From: Streptomyces sp. SN-593
GTDB lineage: Bacteria; Actinomycetota; Actinomycetes; Streptomycetales; Streptomycetaceae
DNA: 64,000 nucleotides
Direction of reading: 5' to 3'
Assembly: GCF_016756395.1 (NCBI RefSeq)
Contig: NZ_AP018365.1
Coordinates: 2,363,501-2,427,500, forward strand
A program made the translations under genes and the position numbers. Numbering within the stretch: position 1 is the first letter of the stretch; each line of letters opens with the position of its first letter. The notes beneath the pieces were generated by a model that ran no database searches, was not told where the DNA came from, and saw only the letters and a program-made list of their open reading frames with translations. Positions 25,345 to 33,966 of this stretch are shown piece by piece.

Positions 25345-25962
25345 ATGGACAGCGTTCTCGACCTCGCCCCCGTCGTCCCCGTGGTCGTGCTGGAGGACGC
25401 CGCGGACGCCGTACCGCTCGCGCGGGCGCTCGTAGCGGGGGGACTGCCGGCGATCGAGGTGACCCTGCGCACCCCCGCCGCGCTGCACGCGATCGCCGCG
25501 ATCGCGCGCGACGTGCCGGACGCGGTGGTGGGCGCGGGCACGGTACTCGGCCCGGACCACGTGGCGGCGGCGGAGGCCGCGGGCGCGCGGTTCCTGGTCA
25601 GCCCGGGCTGCACCGAGCGGCTGCTCGACGCGATGCACGGCTCGGGCCTGCCCTTCCTCCCCGGCGTCTCGACGGCGTCGGAGGTGCTGCGGCTCCTGGA
25701 GCAGGGGGTGACCGACATGAAGTTCTTCCCCGCCGAGGCGGCCGGCGGGGCACCGTACCTGAAGTCGCTGTGGTCGCCGCTGCCCCGCGCGCGGTTCTGC
25801 CCGACCGGCGGCATCGACGCCGCCCGCGCGTCGGGCTACCTCGCGCTGCCCAACGTCGCCTGCGTGGGCGGCACCTGGATGCTGCCGGCGGACGCGCTGC
25901 GGGCGAAGGCGTGGGACCGGGTCACCGGGCTGGCCCGCGAGGCGGCCGCGCTGGCGGGGTGA
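25345..25962 (+). CDS. eda: KDPG/KHG aldolase
   Basis: A 205-residue 2-keto-3-deoxy-6-phosphogluconate aldolase of class I. IEVTLRTP, GAGTV and the Schiff-base lysine in VTDMKFFPAE are visible, followed by PTGGI, which binds phosphate. It produces pyruvate and glyceraldehyde-3-phosphate (or glyoxylate from KHG). The Entner-Doudoroff dehydratase is not in the window. Confidence 0.93.
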   Translation: MDSVLDLAPVVPVVVLEDAADAVPLARALVAGGLPAIEVTLRTPAALHAIAAIARDVPDAVVGAGTVLGPDHVAAAEAAGARFLVSPGCTERLLDAMHGSGLPFLPGVSTASEVLRLLEQGVTDMKFFPAEAAGGAPYLKSLWSPLPRARFCPTGGIDAARASGYLALPNVACVGGTWMLPADALRAKAWDRVTGLAREAAALAG

Positions 25963-26050
25963 GGTGCTCCCGGTCCACGCCCTGTTCGGCCCCGGGGGCC
26001 GCCCGAGCGGCCCGTCCCGAGCGGTCGCGGGGTGGCGAACCCGGGCGGCG

Positions 26051-26146
26051 ACGATCCGGCGCGGCGACAAGCCCGAGCGGCAACGATCCGGCGCGGCGAC
26101 AAGCCCGAGCGGCAACGGTCCGGCGCGGCGACAAGCCCGGACTGCG
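26051..26146. repeat. Three tandem 32-bp repeats
   Basis: The unit ACGATCCGGCGCGGCGACAA plus 12 more bases occurs at 26051, 26083 and 26115. The first two copies are identical and the third diverges at its end. It lies between the convergent eda and phosphatase genes and does not encode a protein. The units are contiguous, so this is not a CRISPR. Confidence 0.85.
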
Positions 26147-26194
26147 ACGAGCCCGGGCGCCGGCGAGCGCCGCACCGCCCCCGCCGCCGGCGGC

Positions 26195-26956
26195 CTACTC
26201 CCCCCGGCCCGCGGCCACGTCCCCGCGCAGGTGCGCCGTCGCGTTGACATACCGCACGGACGCGTTGCCGTCGGCGTAGTGGTCCACCGCGCACAGGGCC
26301 GCCGGGGCCAGGTACATCCGGAAGAGCGCCTCGGGCGGGGCGCCGAGGGCGAGCCGGACCAGCGTCTTGATCGGCGTGACATGGCTGACCAGCAGGACGG
26401 TCGTGCCCCGGTGCGCGGCGAGCAGCGCGTCGCGGGCTGCCTCCACCCGGGCCGCGACCTGCTCGAAGCTCTCCCCGCCCGGCGGGGCGACCCGCGGATC
26501 GCCGAGCCAGGCGGTCATCGTGTCCGGGTCGCGCCGCCGCGCCTCCGCGAAGGTGAGGCCGTCCCACGCGCCGAAGTCCGTCTCGCGCAGGCCCTCGTCG
26601 ACGGTGACGTCCAGCCCCAGGCGCGCGGCGGCAGCGGCGGCGGTCTGCCGGCAGCGGGCGAGCGGCGAGCTGACCACCGCGCGCACGGGGGCGTGGCCGA
26701 CGGCCCCGAAGCCGGTCCCGGCACCCGGGTCCCCGGGCGCCGATCCCTCCCCCGCGGCCGGCGGCGCCGCGGCCAGTTCCCCCGCGGCCAGCTCCGCCTG
26801 CGCCCGGCCCCGCTCCGAAAGGTCCGGGTCTCCTCCCCCGCTGCCGGAGAACCGCCGTTCGCCGGTGAGCGGCGTCTCGCCGTGCCGCAGCAGCACGAGC
26901 GTGGTGGGGGCGCCCAGATCGGGCGCGGCCGACGGGTCGGGCGCGCCCGCGGTCAC
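26195..26956 (-). CDS. Histidine phosphatase (phosphoglycerate mutase-like), lacking the RNase H half
   Basis: A 253-residue histidine phosphatase: LLRHGETPLTGERRFSGSGG holds the RHG active site, SPLARCRQTA and GGESFEQV follow, and the second catalytic His is in LVSHVTPIK. In other Streptomyces the homologue at this position, next to the zinc-ribbon and Nif3 genes, is a bifunctional RNase H/acid phosphatase of nearly 500 residues. Here only the phosphatase half exists: the GTG start at 26956 lies 4 nt after the zinc-ribbon stop, leaving no room for an RNase H domain. Confidence 0.87.
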   Translation of the reverse strand: MTAGAPDPSAAPDLGAPTTLVLLRHGETPLTGERRFSGSGGGDPDLSERGRAQAELAAGELAAAPPAAGEGSAPGDPGAGTGFGAVGHAPVRAVVSSPLARCRQTAAAAAARLGLDVTVDEGLRETDFGAWDGLTFAEARRRDPDTMTAWLGDPRVAPPGGESFEQVAARVEAARDALLAAHRGTTVLLVSHVTPIKTLVRLALGAPPEALFRMYLAPAALCAVDHYADGNASVRYVNATAHLRGDVAAGRGE

Positions 26957-26960
26957 CGCG

Positions 26961-27704
26961 CTACAGCCCGGAGTCGGCGGTGCGCACCAGGATGCGCCGG
27001 CAGTTCTCGCACCGCACCACGGTGTCGGCCGGAGCGCTGCGCACCTCGTTCAGCTCGGTGATGTTCAGCTCCAGCCGGCAGCCCTCGCAGCGCTTCTGGT
27101 AGAGCCGGGCCGCGCCGATCCCGCCCTGCTGGGCGCGCAGCTTGTCGTAGAGCTTGATCAGGTCGTCGGGGACGGCGGCGGCCAGCACCTCGCGCTCCTT
27201 GGCCACCGTGAAGCCCTCGGCGTCGATGCCCTCCAGCTCGGCGGTCCTGCGCTGCTCGACCTCGGCGACCTCGGCCTCCAACGCCTCGACCCGGCCGGCG
27301 AGTTCGGTGCCGCGCTCCTGCGCGCTCTCGCGGCGCTCCATCACCTCCAGGACGACGTCCTCCAGGTCGGACTGGCGCTTGGCGAGCGAGGCGATCTCGC
27401 GCTGGATGTTCTCCAGGTCCTTGGGGGAGGTGACCATCCCGGAGTCGAGCCGCTGCTGGTCGCGGGCGGAGCGCTGCCGCACCTGGTCCACGTCCTGCTC
27501 CGCCTTGGTCTGCTCGCGGGCGGTGTCGCTCTCCTCGGTGCGGGCGGCGACGAGCAGGTCGCGGAGCTGGGCGAGGTCGGCGCCCAGCCGCTCCAGTTCG
27601 GCGTGCTCGGGCAGGTTGCGGCGCTTGTGGTCGAGCTGCGCGATACGCGCATCGAGGGCCTGGACTTCGAGAAGTCGGATCTGGTCGGCGGGCGCGGCGT
27701 TCAG
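26961..27704 (-). CDS. C4-type zinc-ribbon coiled-coil protein with a CTG start
   Basis: A 247-residue protein with a long coiled coil (about residues 15-180) and a C-terminal zinc ribbon: KRCEGCRL and VRCENCRRIL supply four cysteines. The family resembles CT398/FlgZ-like proteins and is conserved beside Nif3 in actinobacteria. No ATG, GTG or TTG lies at the expected beginning (NAAPADQIRLLEVQA). The codon there is CTG at 27704, overlapping the Nif3 stop as CTGA, with AGGAG about 7 nt upstream. CTG is therefore the likely start. Confidence 0.85.
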   Translation of the reverse strand: MNAAPADQIRLLEVQALDARIAQLDHKRRNLPEHAELERLGADLAQLRDLLVAARTEESDTAREQTKAEQDVDQVRQRSARDQQRLDSGMVTSPKDLENIQREIASLAKRQSDLEDVVLEVMERRESAQERGTELAGRVEALEAEVAEVEQRRTAELEGIDAEGFTVAKEREVLAAAVPDDLIKLYDKLRAQQGGIGAARLYQKRCEGCRLELNITELNEVRSAPADTVVRCENCRRILVRTADSGL

Positions 27705-28636
27705 CGGGGGGCTCCTGAGCTGCTGGAAGGGGAATTCGGGTACGGCGACGGGTCGGCCGGGCCGGGCGGCCCGGGCACGTCGGACGGGTCCGGCGCGGTG
27801 GACGGCGCGTGGAGCGTCCACGGGTCCGTGACCGTCCGCGAGACATGGGTCCGCAGGTTCCAGCCGTGCCGGTCGGAGATCTCGTCGAGCTGGCCGGCCG
27901 CCTGTGCGCACCAGGGCCACTCGGTGGCCCAGTGCGCGGCGTCCACCAGCGCGGGCGGGCCGGCCTGCCGGGCTTCGGAGGCCGGGTGGTGCCGCAGGTC
28001 GGCGGTGAGGAAGGCGTCGACACCGGCCGCGCGGACCTCGGCGAACAGGCTGTCGCCGGAGCCGCCGCAGACCGCGACGGTGCGGATCGGGGTGTCCGGG
28101 TCGCCGGCGATCCGCAGGCCGGCGGCGGTGCCCGGCAGTCCGCGCGCCGCCCGGGCCGCGAACGCGGCGAGGCTCAGCGGCGCGTCGAGCTCGCACAGCC
28201 GACCCAGGCCCCGGCGGCCCGCGGGATCGGTCGGGTCGGGGACGAGCGGGCCGGTGACGCGCAGGTCGACGGCCGCGGCGAGCGCGTCGGAGACCCCGGG
28301 GTCGGCCCGGTCGGCGTTGGTGTGCGCCACCAGCAGCGCGACGCCGCCGCGGATCAGGTCGTGCACCACCCGGCCCTTGAAGCCGGCCGGGCCGACGGGC
28401 GCGACGGTGGTGGTGCCGCGCAGGTAGAGCGGGTGGTGGGTGACGAGCAGGTCCGCGCCGAGCCGTACGGCCTCGTCGACGACCTCCTGCACCGGGTCGA
28501 CGGCGAACAGCACCCGGCGCACCTCGGCGGAGGGGTCGCCGCAGACCGGGCCGACGGCGTCCCACGACTCGGCCAGCTCCGGCGGCCAGAGGGCGTCGAG
28601 GGCGGAGAGCACGTCGGCAAGGGAGGGTGCGGGCAC
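27701..28636 (-). CDS. Nif3-like dinuclear metal centre protein
   Basis: A 311-residue NIF3/DUF34 protein, a hexameric metal-binding family of uncertain activity. Metal ligands are in LLVTHHPLYLRG, AHTNAD and, near the C terminus, DAAHWATEWPW. The GTG at 28636 (PAPSLADVLSALD) is preferred over the upstream frame opening. The last 40 residues are a Pro/Ser-rich tail (PGPPGPADPSPYPNSPSSSS). The stop overlaps the next gene's CTG start. Confidence 0.9.
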   Translation of the reverse strand: MPAPSLADVLSALDALWPPELAESWDAVGPVCGDPSAEVRRVLFAVDPVQEVVDEAVRLGADLLVTHHPLYLRGTTTVAPVGPAGFKGRVVHDLIRGGVALLVAHTNADRADPGVSDALAAAVDLRVTGPLVPDPTDPAGRRGLGRLCELDAPLSLAAFAARAARGLPGTAAGLRIAGDPDTPIRTVAVCGGSGDSLFAEVRAAGVDAFLTADLRHHPASEARQAGPPALVDAAHWATEWPWCAQAAGQLDEISDRHGWNLRTHVSRTVTDPWTLHAPSTAPDPSDVPGPPGPADPSPYPNSPSSSSGAPR

Positions 28637-28816
28637 GCTACGAAGGTTACCCGCCGCGCCGGGCGGCCGGGATGCGAGCGCCCGACGCAGCACAACGGCT
28701 CGGACGACGGCGCCGGTTCGCGTGGAGCGACACCCTTACGTGTGAACTGTCCCGGTGCACGTTGATCGTCCTCACGTGCGAAAACTACGGTCCTGAGCCG
28801 GAGGTGGAGAACCCAC

Positions 28817-30109
28817 ATGACCCTCGACACCACTGGCACCCCGCGGACCCCGTCCCCGTCCCCGGCGACCGCCCCGTCCCCGGCGTCCGAGCCGGCTCCC
28901 GCGCCGGTCCCGGCCGGGCCCGTCCGGCGCCGCACCGGCTTCACGATCAGCGCGGACGGGGCGTACGCGGCCTGCCTCGCCGAGGTGACCGTGCCGAGCG
29001 AGGAGGGCGAGGGAGGCGGCTGGTACGTCGAGCGCTGGTCGCTGGACGGGCCCGAGCCGTACGCCGTGGCGCTGCCCGGCACGCAGCCGGAGGAGCCGGG
29101 CACCGAGGTCCTCCCCCTGCCGGACGGCCGCGTGCTCGTACGGCGCGAGGTCGGCACCGTCGCCGGAGTCGCGGCCGGGACCGGGGCGGAGGACGGGGAC
29201 GGGGACGGGGACGGCGAGGGTCCGGTCCGCGCCGGCGCCTGCCACGACCTGTCCCTGCTCTACCCGTCCGGCACCGGCACCGGCGCCCAGCGGATCGGCG
29301 CCCTGGCGGGCACGGAGGTGCGGCTGCTCCCGCCCGCGCCGTTCGGCGCCTTCGCCACCTGTTACGACGCGGAGGGCGGCGCGACCTCGGTGTGGCAGCT
29401 ATGCGACGCGGGGGGCGGCAGCGGGGGCGGCCCGGTCCGCCTGCTGACGGTGCCCGGCCGCTGCACCGGTGGCGCCTGGCTGGACCGTACCGGGCAACTG
29501 CTCGCGCTCGACCGCGAGTTGGACGGTCGGACGAAGGCGGTCGCGGTGGACCTGTTCGCCGGCCGGGTCAGCCCCCTGCTCCAGCTCACCGAGGACAGCG
29601 ACGACCGGTTGCTGCTCGCCGAGCCGGACAGCGGGCTGATGATCGTCCGCAGTGACGCCACCGGGGAGCCCCGGCTCGGCTGGGGCGTGCTCGGCAGCCG
29701 CCACCCGGTGCGCTTCCCCGACACCCTGCGGGTCGCCGGCGCGCTGCTCTCCCCGGTCGCCGCGCAGCCCGGGCAGATCCTCACCCCGGAGGCGTGCGTG
29801 GTCGCCTTCCGCTCGGCGGTGCCCGGCGGCCGCTCGTCACTCGCGCTGTGGCGGCCGGGCGAGCGCCGCCTGCACTGGCGTCCCGCGCCCGCGGACTGGC
29901 TCGGCCCGGCCGCCCGCTGGCTGCCGCGCTCCCCGCTCCACCTGCCGGCGCCCGACGCCCTGCACGCGTACGACCCGCCGCCGGTGGCCGCCCCGGCGCC
30001 GCTCGCGCTGCCCGCGCCCCGGCTGGTCCGTCCGCGCGCCCTGCCCCGGGCCCGCCGCCCCCTCGCGGTGCTCCCGCTCCAGAAGGCCCCGCTGACCCCG
30101 GTCGCGTGA
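28817..30109 (+). CDS. Conserved actinobacterial protein of unknown function
   Basis: A 430-residue protein with no family I can name. After a Pro/Ser/Ala-rich N terminus (about 35 residues), repeated short strand-like stretches such as GAYAACLAEV, LLLAEPDSGLMIV and EACVVAFRSAVP give the look of a beta-propeller or WD40-like fold. It has no signal peptide or membrane segment. The C-terminal 60 residues are Pro/Arg-rich. It is divergent from the Nif3 gene with a 180-bp gap. Confidence 0.7.
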   Translation: MTLDTTGTPRTPSPSPATAPSPASEPAPAPVPAGPVRRRTGFTISADGAYAACLAEVTVPSEEGEGGGWYVERWSLDGPEPYAVALPGTQPEEPGTEVLPLPDGRVLVRREVGTVAGVAAGTGAEDGDGDGDGEGPVRAGACHDLSLLYPSGTGTGAQRIGALAGTEVRLLPPAPFGAFATCYDAEGGATSVWQLCDAGGGSGGGPVRLLTVPGRCTGGAWLDRTGQLLALDRELDGRTKAVAVDLFAGRVSPLLQLTEDSDDRLLLAEPDSGLMIVRSDATGEPRLGWGVLGSRHPVRFPDTLRVAGALLSPVAAQPGQILTPEACVVAFRSAVPGGRSSLALWRPGERRLHWRPAPADWLGPAARWLPRSPLHLPAPDALHAYDPPPVAAPAPLALPAPRLVRPRALPRARRPLAVLPLQKAPLTPVA

Positions 30110-30194
30110 CCCTCGGTAGACTCGCCCGCGTCACCCAGGGTGAACGCCCCGGGTGGTCGAGGCAGTCACGCGGGCACACGGGGAGAGCGGAACG

Positions 30195-30347
30195 ATGTCG
30201 GACGCGACCAGGGCCGATCACGTGCGCGACCAGGCGCACCATGGCACGGACGAGGACATGGCGGGGCGCCACCGGGGCGAGGCGTCGCCGGAGGACTCCG
30301 AGGCGGCGGCGCCGCACGGCAAGCACCGCCGCGAAGGCGGGAACTGA
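30195..30347 (+). CDS. Small acidic/histidine-containing protein, 50 residues
   Basis: A short gene with GGGAGAG before its ATG. The product is highly charged and disordered (MSDATRADHVRDQAHH at the start, HGKHRREGGN at the end) with several histidines. No function can be assigned. The good ribosome-binding site and the codon bias support expression. Confidence 0.55.
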   Translation: MSDATRADHVRDQAHHGTDEDMAGRHRGEASPEDSEAAAPHGKHRREGGN

Positions 30348-30402
30348 GAGAACCCGGCGCACGGACGGTTCGCCGGCGGACCGCCGGCAGGCACACACGG
30401 AC

Positions 30403-30424
30403 GCGGCACCCGGCGGGTGCCGCG
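30403..30424. terminator. Perfect short hairpin between small genes
   Basis: CGGCACCC pairs with GGGTGCCG across a tight loop, 56 nt past the 50-residue gene and about 25 nt before the next ATG. It could be a terminator or a translational control element. Confidence 0.5.
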
Positions 30425-30446
30425 TTCCGGATTCCGGGGGGAACCG

Positions 30447-30833
30447 ATGGCGGAGCGCTGGGGCCTGATCGTCGAGGAGTCCAAGGGAGGCCGGTACGGC
30501 TTCGTGCGCTGCCGGGTGCTGGAGGTGGTCACCGGCAGCCGGGAGGACGCGCTCGCCCGGTTGGAGGGCCACGCCACCACCTACCAGCCGCGCCAGGAGC
30601 GGCACCCGCCCCGGACCCGGCTGTTCCGGTCGGCGGACGGCTTCCTGCTGGTCGGCAGCGGGGCCCCCGGCGAGTACGCCGACGACTGGCACGTGCTGTG
30701 CCGCTTCAGCGCCGCGGAGTTGCTGCGCGACAGCGAGGACACCCGGCGCGAGGCCGAGGCGGAGCGGCGGGCGCAGGAGGAGCTGACGGCGCGGGAGCGC
30801 GCGGAGAAGCGGCAGCGGCGCCGCGACCGCTGA
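30447..30833 (+). CDS. Conserved hypothetical protein, 128 residues
   Basis: A small soluble protein starting MAERWGLIVEESKGGRYGF and ending in a charged helix (about residues 95-128, rich in Glu and Arg). GGGGGGAA lies just before the ATG. I do not recognise the family. It is followed by the histidine kinase gene after about 215 nt of repeated CTGATCCGGCACGGCCG-like words. Confidence 0.65.
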   Translation: MAERWGLIVEESKGGRYGFVRCRVLEVVTGSREDALARLEGHATTYQPRQERHPPRTRLFRSADGFLLVGSGAPGEYADDWHVLCRFSAAELLRDSEDTRREAEAERRAQEELTARERAEKRQRRRDR

Positions 30834-31049
30834 TCCACCGCGGCCGCTGATCCGGCACGGCCGCTGGTCCGGCACGGCCGCTGGTCCGCAACACCCACCG
30901 ATACACCGCAGCCACTGATGCACCGCGGACCCGGAGCGCCTGGGGAGCACCCTGGCTCCGGCTTGGGTACGGTGGCCGTGCTCGTCGGCCGGCCGCACGA
31001 GCGGGCGCCGCACGAAGCCGCTGCGGCGCGACACCGGACGGGGACGGGG

Positions 31050-32330
31050 ATGGCGGTGGACGCGAGACAGACGTCCGGCACGGCGGACGACGCCGCGCCG
31101 GACCCCGAGGGCAGGCGCGGCCGGAGGCGCGGCGCACGCCGTGAGCGGGACGCGGAGTCGCGCGGGAAGACGTGGTGGCGCCGGCACGGGCGGCTCGAGG
31201 ACGAGATCGAGCAGTTGCGGAAGCCCGACGGCAACGCCCTGATCCCGTGGCTGCTGATGGCGCTGGGCCCGGTGATCGACGTGCTCAGGGGCGACGTCCC
31301 GCTGGCGTGGCTGGCGGGCGCGGGCCTCGTGGCGTTCTGCGCGCTCTACGTGCTGACCGTGCGCTCGTCGTTCAGCCCGCGCTACGGGACCGGGCCGGTG
31401 CCGCTGCGCCTGCTGGGCGGCCTGGGCGCGACCGCGCTGGCGCTGGCGATCGGCTACGGCGGCAACTTCCTGCTGCTGTTCGTGCTGGTGTCGCTCTGCG
31501 TGGGCAGCGTGGCCAGCAGCCGCCGGACCCTGGGGATACTGCTGGTCCCGACCAGCGCGGCCGCCGGGATCGTCTCGGGCCTGCGCCACGAGGGGTTCTG
31601 GTCGACGATCAGCCTGGCGTACGGGTCGTTCCTGTCCGGGCTGGTGGTCTCGGTGATCATCACGCTCTTCCAGGCGGTGGACCAGTTGAAGTCGACCCGC
31701 CAGGAGCTGGCGAGGTCCGCGGTGGCGCAGGAGCGGCTGCGGTTCTCCCGCGACCTGCACGACCTGCTCGGGCACACCCTCTCGGTGGTCGTGGTGAAGT
31801 CGGAGGCGGCCCGCCGGCTGGCACCGCGCGACCTGGACGCGGCCCTCGCGCAGGTCGCGGACATCGAGTCGGTCGGCCGGCAGGCGCTGACCGAGATCCG
31901 CGAGGCGGTCACCGGCTACCGCGAGGGCAGCCTGTCGACCGAACTGGACCGGGCCCGCTCGGCGTTGACCGCCTCCGACATCGAGGTGGTGGTCCAGGAG
32001 TCGGGCCCGCCGCTGCCGCCGCAGACCGAGGCACTGCTCGGCTGGGTGGTCCGCGAGGGGGTCACCAACGTGGTACGGCACAGCCGCGCCTCGAAGGCGA
32101 CCATCGAGCTGCGGACCGAGACGGGCCGCACGCACCTGACCATCACGGACAACGGTGCCGGTCCGGCGGAGCAGGACGCCTGCCCGACGGTGCGCACCGG
32201 CACCGGCCTGCGCGGCCTGACCGAACGCCTCGCCGCGGCCGGCGGCTCGCTGGACTCCGGCCCGGCCCCGGCCGGCGGCTTCCGTGTCACCGCCGTCCTC
32301 CCGGTCGAGGAGGAGCCGGGGCGCTTCTAG
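31050..32330 (+). CDS. DesK/NarX-type sensor histidine kinase, orphan
   Basis: A 426-residue membrane histidine kinase. A basic N terminus is followed by five or six hydrophobic segments (about residues 75-210), then the HisKA_3 box FSRDLHDLLGHTLSVV with the phospho-accepting His, and a HATPase domain (EGVTNVVRHSRA, ITDNGAG, GTGLRGLTERL). Kinases of this type usually have a NarL response regulator beside them; none is adjacent here. An IS element is inserted exactly at the stop codon, duplicating the bases that include TAG, so the coding sequence is intact. Confidence 0.9.
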   Translation: MAVDARQTSGTADDAAPDPEGRRGRRRGARRERDAESRGKTWWRRHGRLEDEIEQLRKPDGNALIPWLLMALGPVIDVLRGDVPLAWLAGAGLVAFCALYVLTVRSSFSPRYGTGPVPLRLLGGLGATALALAIGYGGNFLLLFVLVSLCVGSVASSRRTLGILLVPTSAAAGIVSGLRHEGFWSTISLAYGSFLSGLVVSVIITLFQAVDQLKSTRQELARSAVAQERLRFSRDLHDLLGHTLSVVVVKSEAARRLAPRDLDAALAQVADIESVGRQALTEIREAVTGYREGSLSTELDRARSALTASDIEVVVQESGPPLPPQTEALLGWVVREGVTNVVRHSRASKATIELRTETGRTHLTITDNGAGPAEQDACPTVRTGTGLRGLTERLAAAGGSLDSGPAPAGGFRVTAVLPVEEEPGRF

Positions 32331-32334
32331 GGCC

Positions 32335-33832
32335 AACGCCGTTCAGTTAGGGCGGGTTGGGTGGTGTCAAGGGCTGGTTGTGAGCATGTGGATGCTGATG
32401 GTGGCTTGGTGGGTGGTCCGGTCGATGGCGGGTCCTCGTGCGTTGTATTTGGAGATCGCTCGTTTGACGATGCGGTCTTTGGTGCGGACCCGCCGGGTGG
32501 GTAGGAGGTGGGCCAGGATGTGGCGGCCGATGGTGCCGACGAGGTCGATGTCGGTGGCGGTGGTGACGCCGGCGGCCAGGACGAGCTGGTCCCGGGCGGC
32601 GGAGAGGGCGGTGGTGAAGCCGGCCCGGTCCGGGTCGGTGCCCGGGATGCTGTCGGTGGCATCGGTCATCGCGGTCCGTAGTGCCTGGTAGGCGGTCAGC
32701 AGGGCCCAGACTTCCTGCTCGACGCCCGCCGGGGTGCGGGCCCGCAGGACGCGTCCGCCCAGCATCGTGGACTTCAGCTCCGCGTAGGCGGTCTCGATCT
32801 CCCAGCGCTCGTGGTAGAGCCGGACGAGTTCGGCGGCCGGGTGGGTTGCGGGGTCGGTGAGGGTGGTCAGCAGCCGGTAGTGGCCGGTGCGGGTGCCGTC
32901 GGCGGTGCGGACGGTGATCTCGGCGTCGATGACGCGGACGGTCAGCGCACCGATCCGGGCCAGCGTCGAGCCGTCGCGGCAGCGGGCCACCGGTGGCAGT
33001 TTCCGGTTCGTTTTGCAGCGCACCAGCAGGTCGGCACCAGTGGCGGCCCACTGGTTCAGCAGCGCGGCCGAGGCGAACATGCGGTCGCCCAGGAGCAGCA
33101 TCCCCGTGCGCAGGTCCCCCGCCAGGCGGCGGGCGTACTCCAGCTCGCCGATCGAGGCCGGGCCGAAGGCGGCCCCGATCACCGAGCGGGTCCCGCAGGC
33201 GACCAGCAGGGCCAGCCGCAGCTGCGGATAGCCCGAGATCCCGTTGCCCAGCCGCTGCCGGGTGAACGCCGCGAGGTTGGCCGCAGCGTCCGGGACGGGC
33301 AGCAGGGTGCCGTCGACCGCGACCACCCTCAGCCCCCGCCACATCCCGGCGGCTGCGGTCGTGGCAGCAGGCCCCCGCACCAGGTCGAACAGTGCTTTCA
33401 GCGGTGCCGGCCCCAGCCGCTGACGGGCCTGGCGCAGCGCACTGCCGCTGGGGCGGACCGGCGCCGGGCCCGGTAGCCCGGCACACAACCGCTCGAAGAC
33501 CTGCCCGTAGCCCAACCCGGCGAACAACGCCCCGGCCAGCAGCAGGTAGACCGTGACCCGAGCCGGCACCAGCCGCACCCTGCGCTGCACCGCGCCCGTG
33601 GCCGCCAGTACCTCATCGACCATTTCGAACGGCACGATCCCGGTCAGCTCGCCGATGTGCCCCGGCGCGAACACACCAGTCGCTACCCCGACCGTCCCTG
33701 ATATGGCAGCCTGTTCCAACAGCGGAGCTCCTGTAGTGAGGATGTCTTGGAGGACAAACCTCTTCTACAGCAGCTCCGCTGCCTCGTTCACCAGCCTTGA
33801 CTAACAGCCCCAGCACCTAACTGAACGGCGTT
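32335..33832. mobile_element. IS4-family insertion sequence, 1498 bp, complete
   Basis: Both ends carry the 17-bp perfect inverted repeat AACGCCGTTCAGTTAGG. They are flanked by a 12-bp direct repeat, GCTTCTAGGGCC (32323-32334 and 33833-33844), the target-site duplication. One transposase gene fills the element. Perfect ends and duplication show a recent and possibly still mobile insertion. The target is the end of the histidine kinase gene, next to its terminator. Confidence 0.95.
32367..33719 (-). CDS. IS4-family DDE transposase
   Basis: A 450-residue transposase with an IS4-type N-terminal domain (residues about 10-110) and an RNase H-like DDE catalytic core: AVDGTLLP and LLGDRMFAS supply the aspartates, and YHERWEIETAYAELK is the Y-R-E-K signature with the glutamate. 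The reading frame is uninterrupted. Confidence 0.94.
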   Translation of the reverse strand: MEQAAISGTVGVATGVFAPGHIGELTGIVPFEMVDEVLAATGAVQRRVRLVPARVTVYLLLAGALFAGLGYGQVFERLCAGLPGPAPVRPSGSALRQARQRLGPAPLKALFDLVRGPAATTAAAGMWRGLRVVAVDGTLLPVPDAAANLAAFTRQRLGNGISGYPQLRLALLVACGTRSVIGAAFGPASIGELEYARRLAGDLRTGMLLLGDRMFASAALLNQWAATGADLLVRCKTNRKLPPVARCRDGSTLARIGALTVRVIDAEITVRTADGTRTGHYRLLTTLTDPATHPAAELVRLYHERWEIETAYAELKSTMLGGRVLRARTPAGVEQEVWALLTAYQALRTAMTDATDSIPGTDPDRAGFTTALSAARDQLVLAAGVTTATDIDLVGTIGRHILAHLLPTRRVRTKDRIVKRAISKYNARGPAIDRTTHQATISIHMLTTSP

Positions 33833-33836
33833 GCTT

Positions 33837-33902
33837 CTAGGGCCTGTCCGGCGGGTCCTGCCGGGCGTCACGGGCCCGGCACGATCCGCGGGACAGGCCC
33901 TG
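33837..33902. terminator. Original terminator of the histidine kinase gene
   Basis: CTAGGGCCTGTCCGGCGGGTC at 33837 and its near complement ending at 33902 form a long imperfect hairpin. It directly follows the right-hand target duplication, so before the IS insertion it stood just past the kinase stop codon. The arm sequence GGCCTGTCCGGCGG recurs at 41279 and 60815, so it belongs to a repeat family of this genome. Confidence 0.65.
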
Positions 33903-33966
33903 GGGTCGGGTCTGCGCGGTACGTGCCATGATCTCGGCGTGGGGAGGGCCCCACCGCCCGGGGGAA

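Noticed and set aside
26051..26146. Possible CRISPR array
   Set aside because: The 32-bp units are directly adjacent with no spacers, and no cas genes are present.
29781..32336. An 851-codon minus-strand frame
   Set aside because: It is antisense to the hypothetical and histidine kinase genes, which have clear domains on the plus strand.
33837..33902. Third full copy of the MITE-like element
   Set aside because: The arms resemble the element ends, but the central core is missing and its position fits a terminator for the histidine kinase gene.
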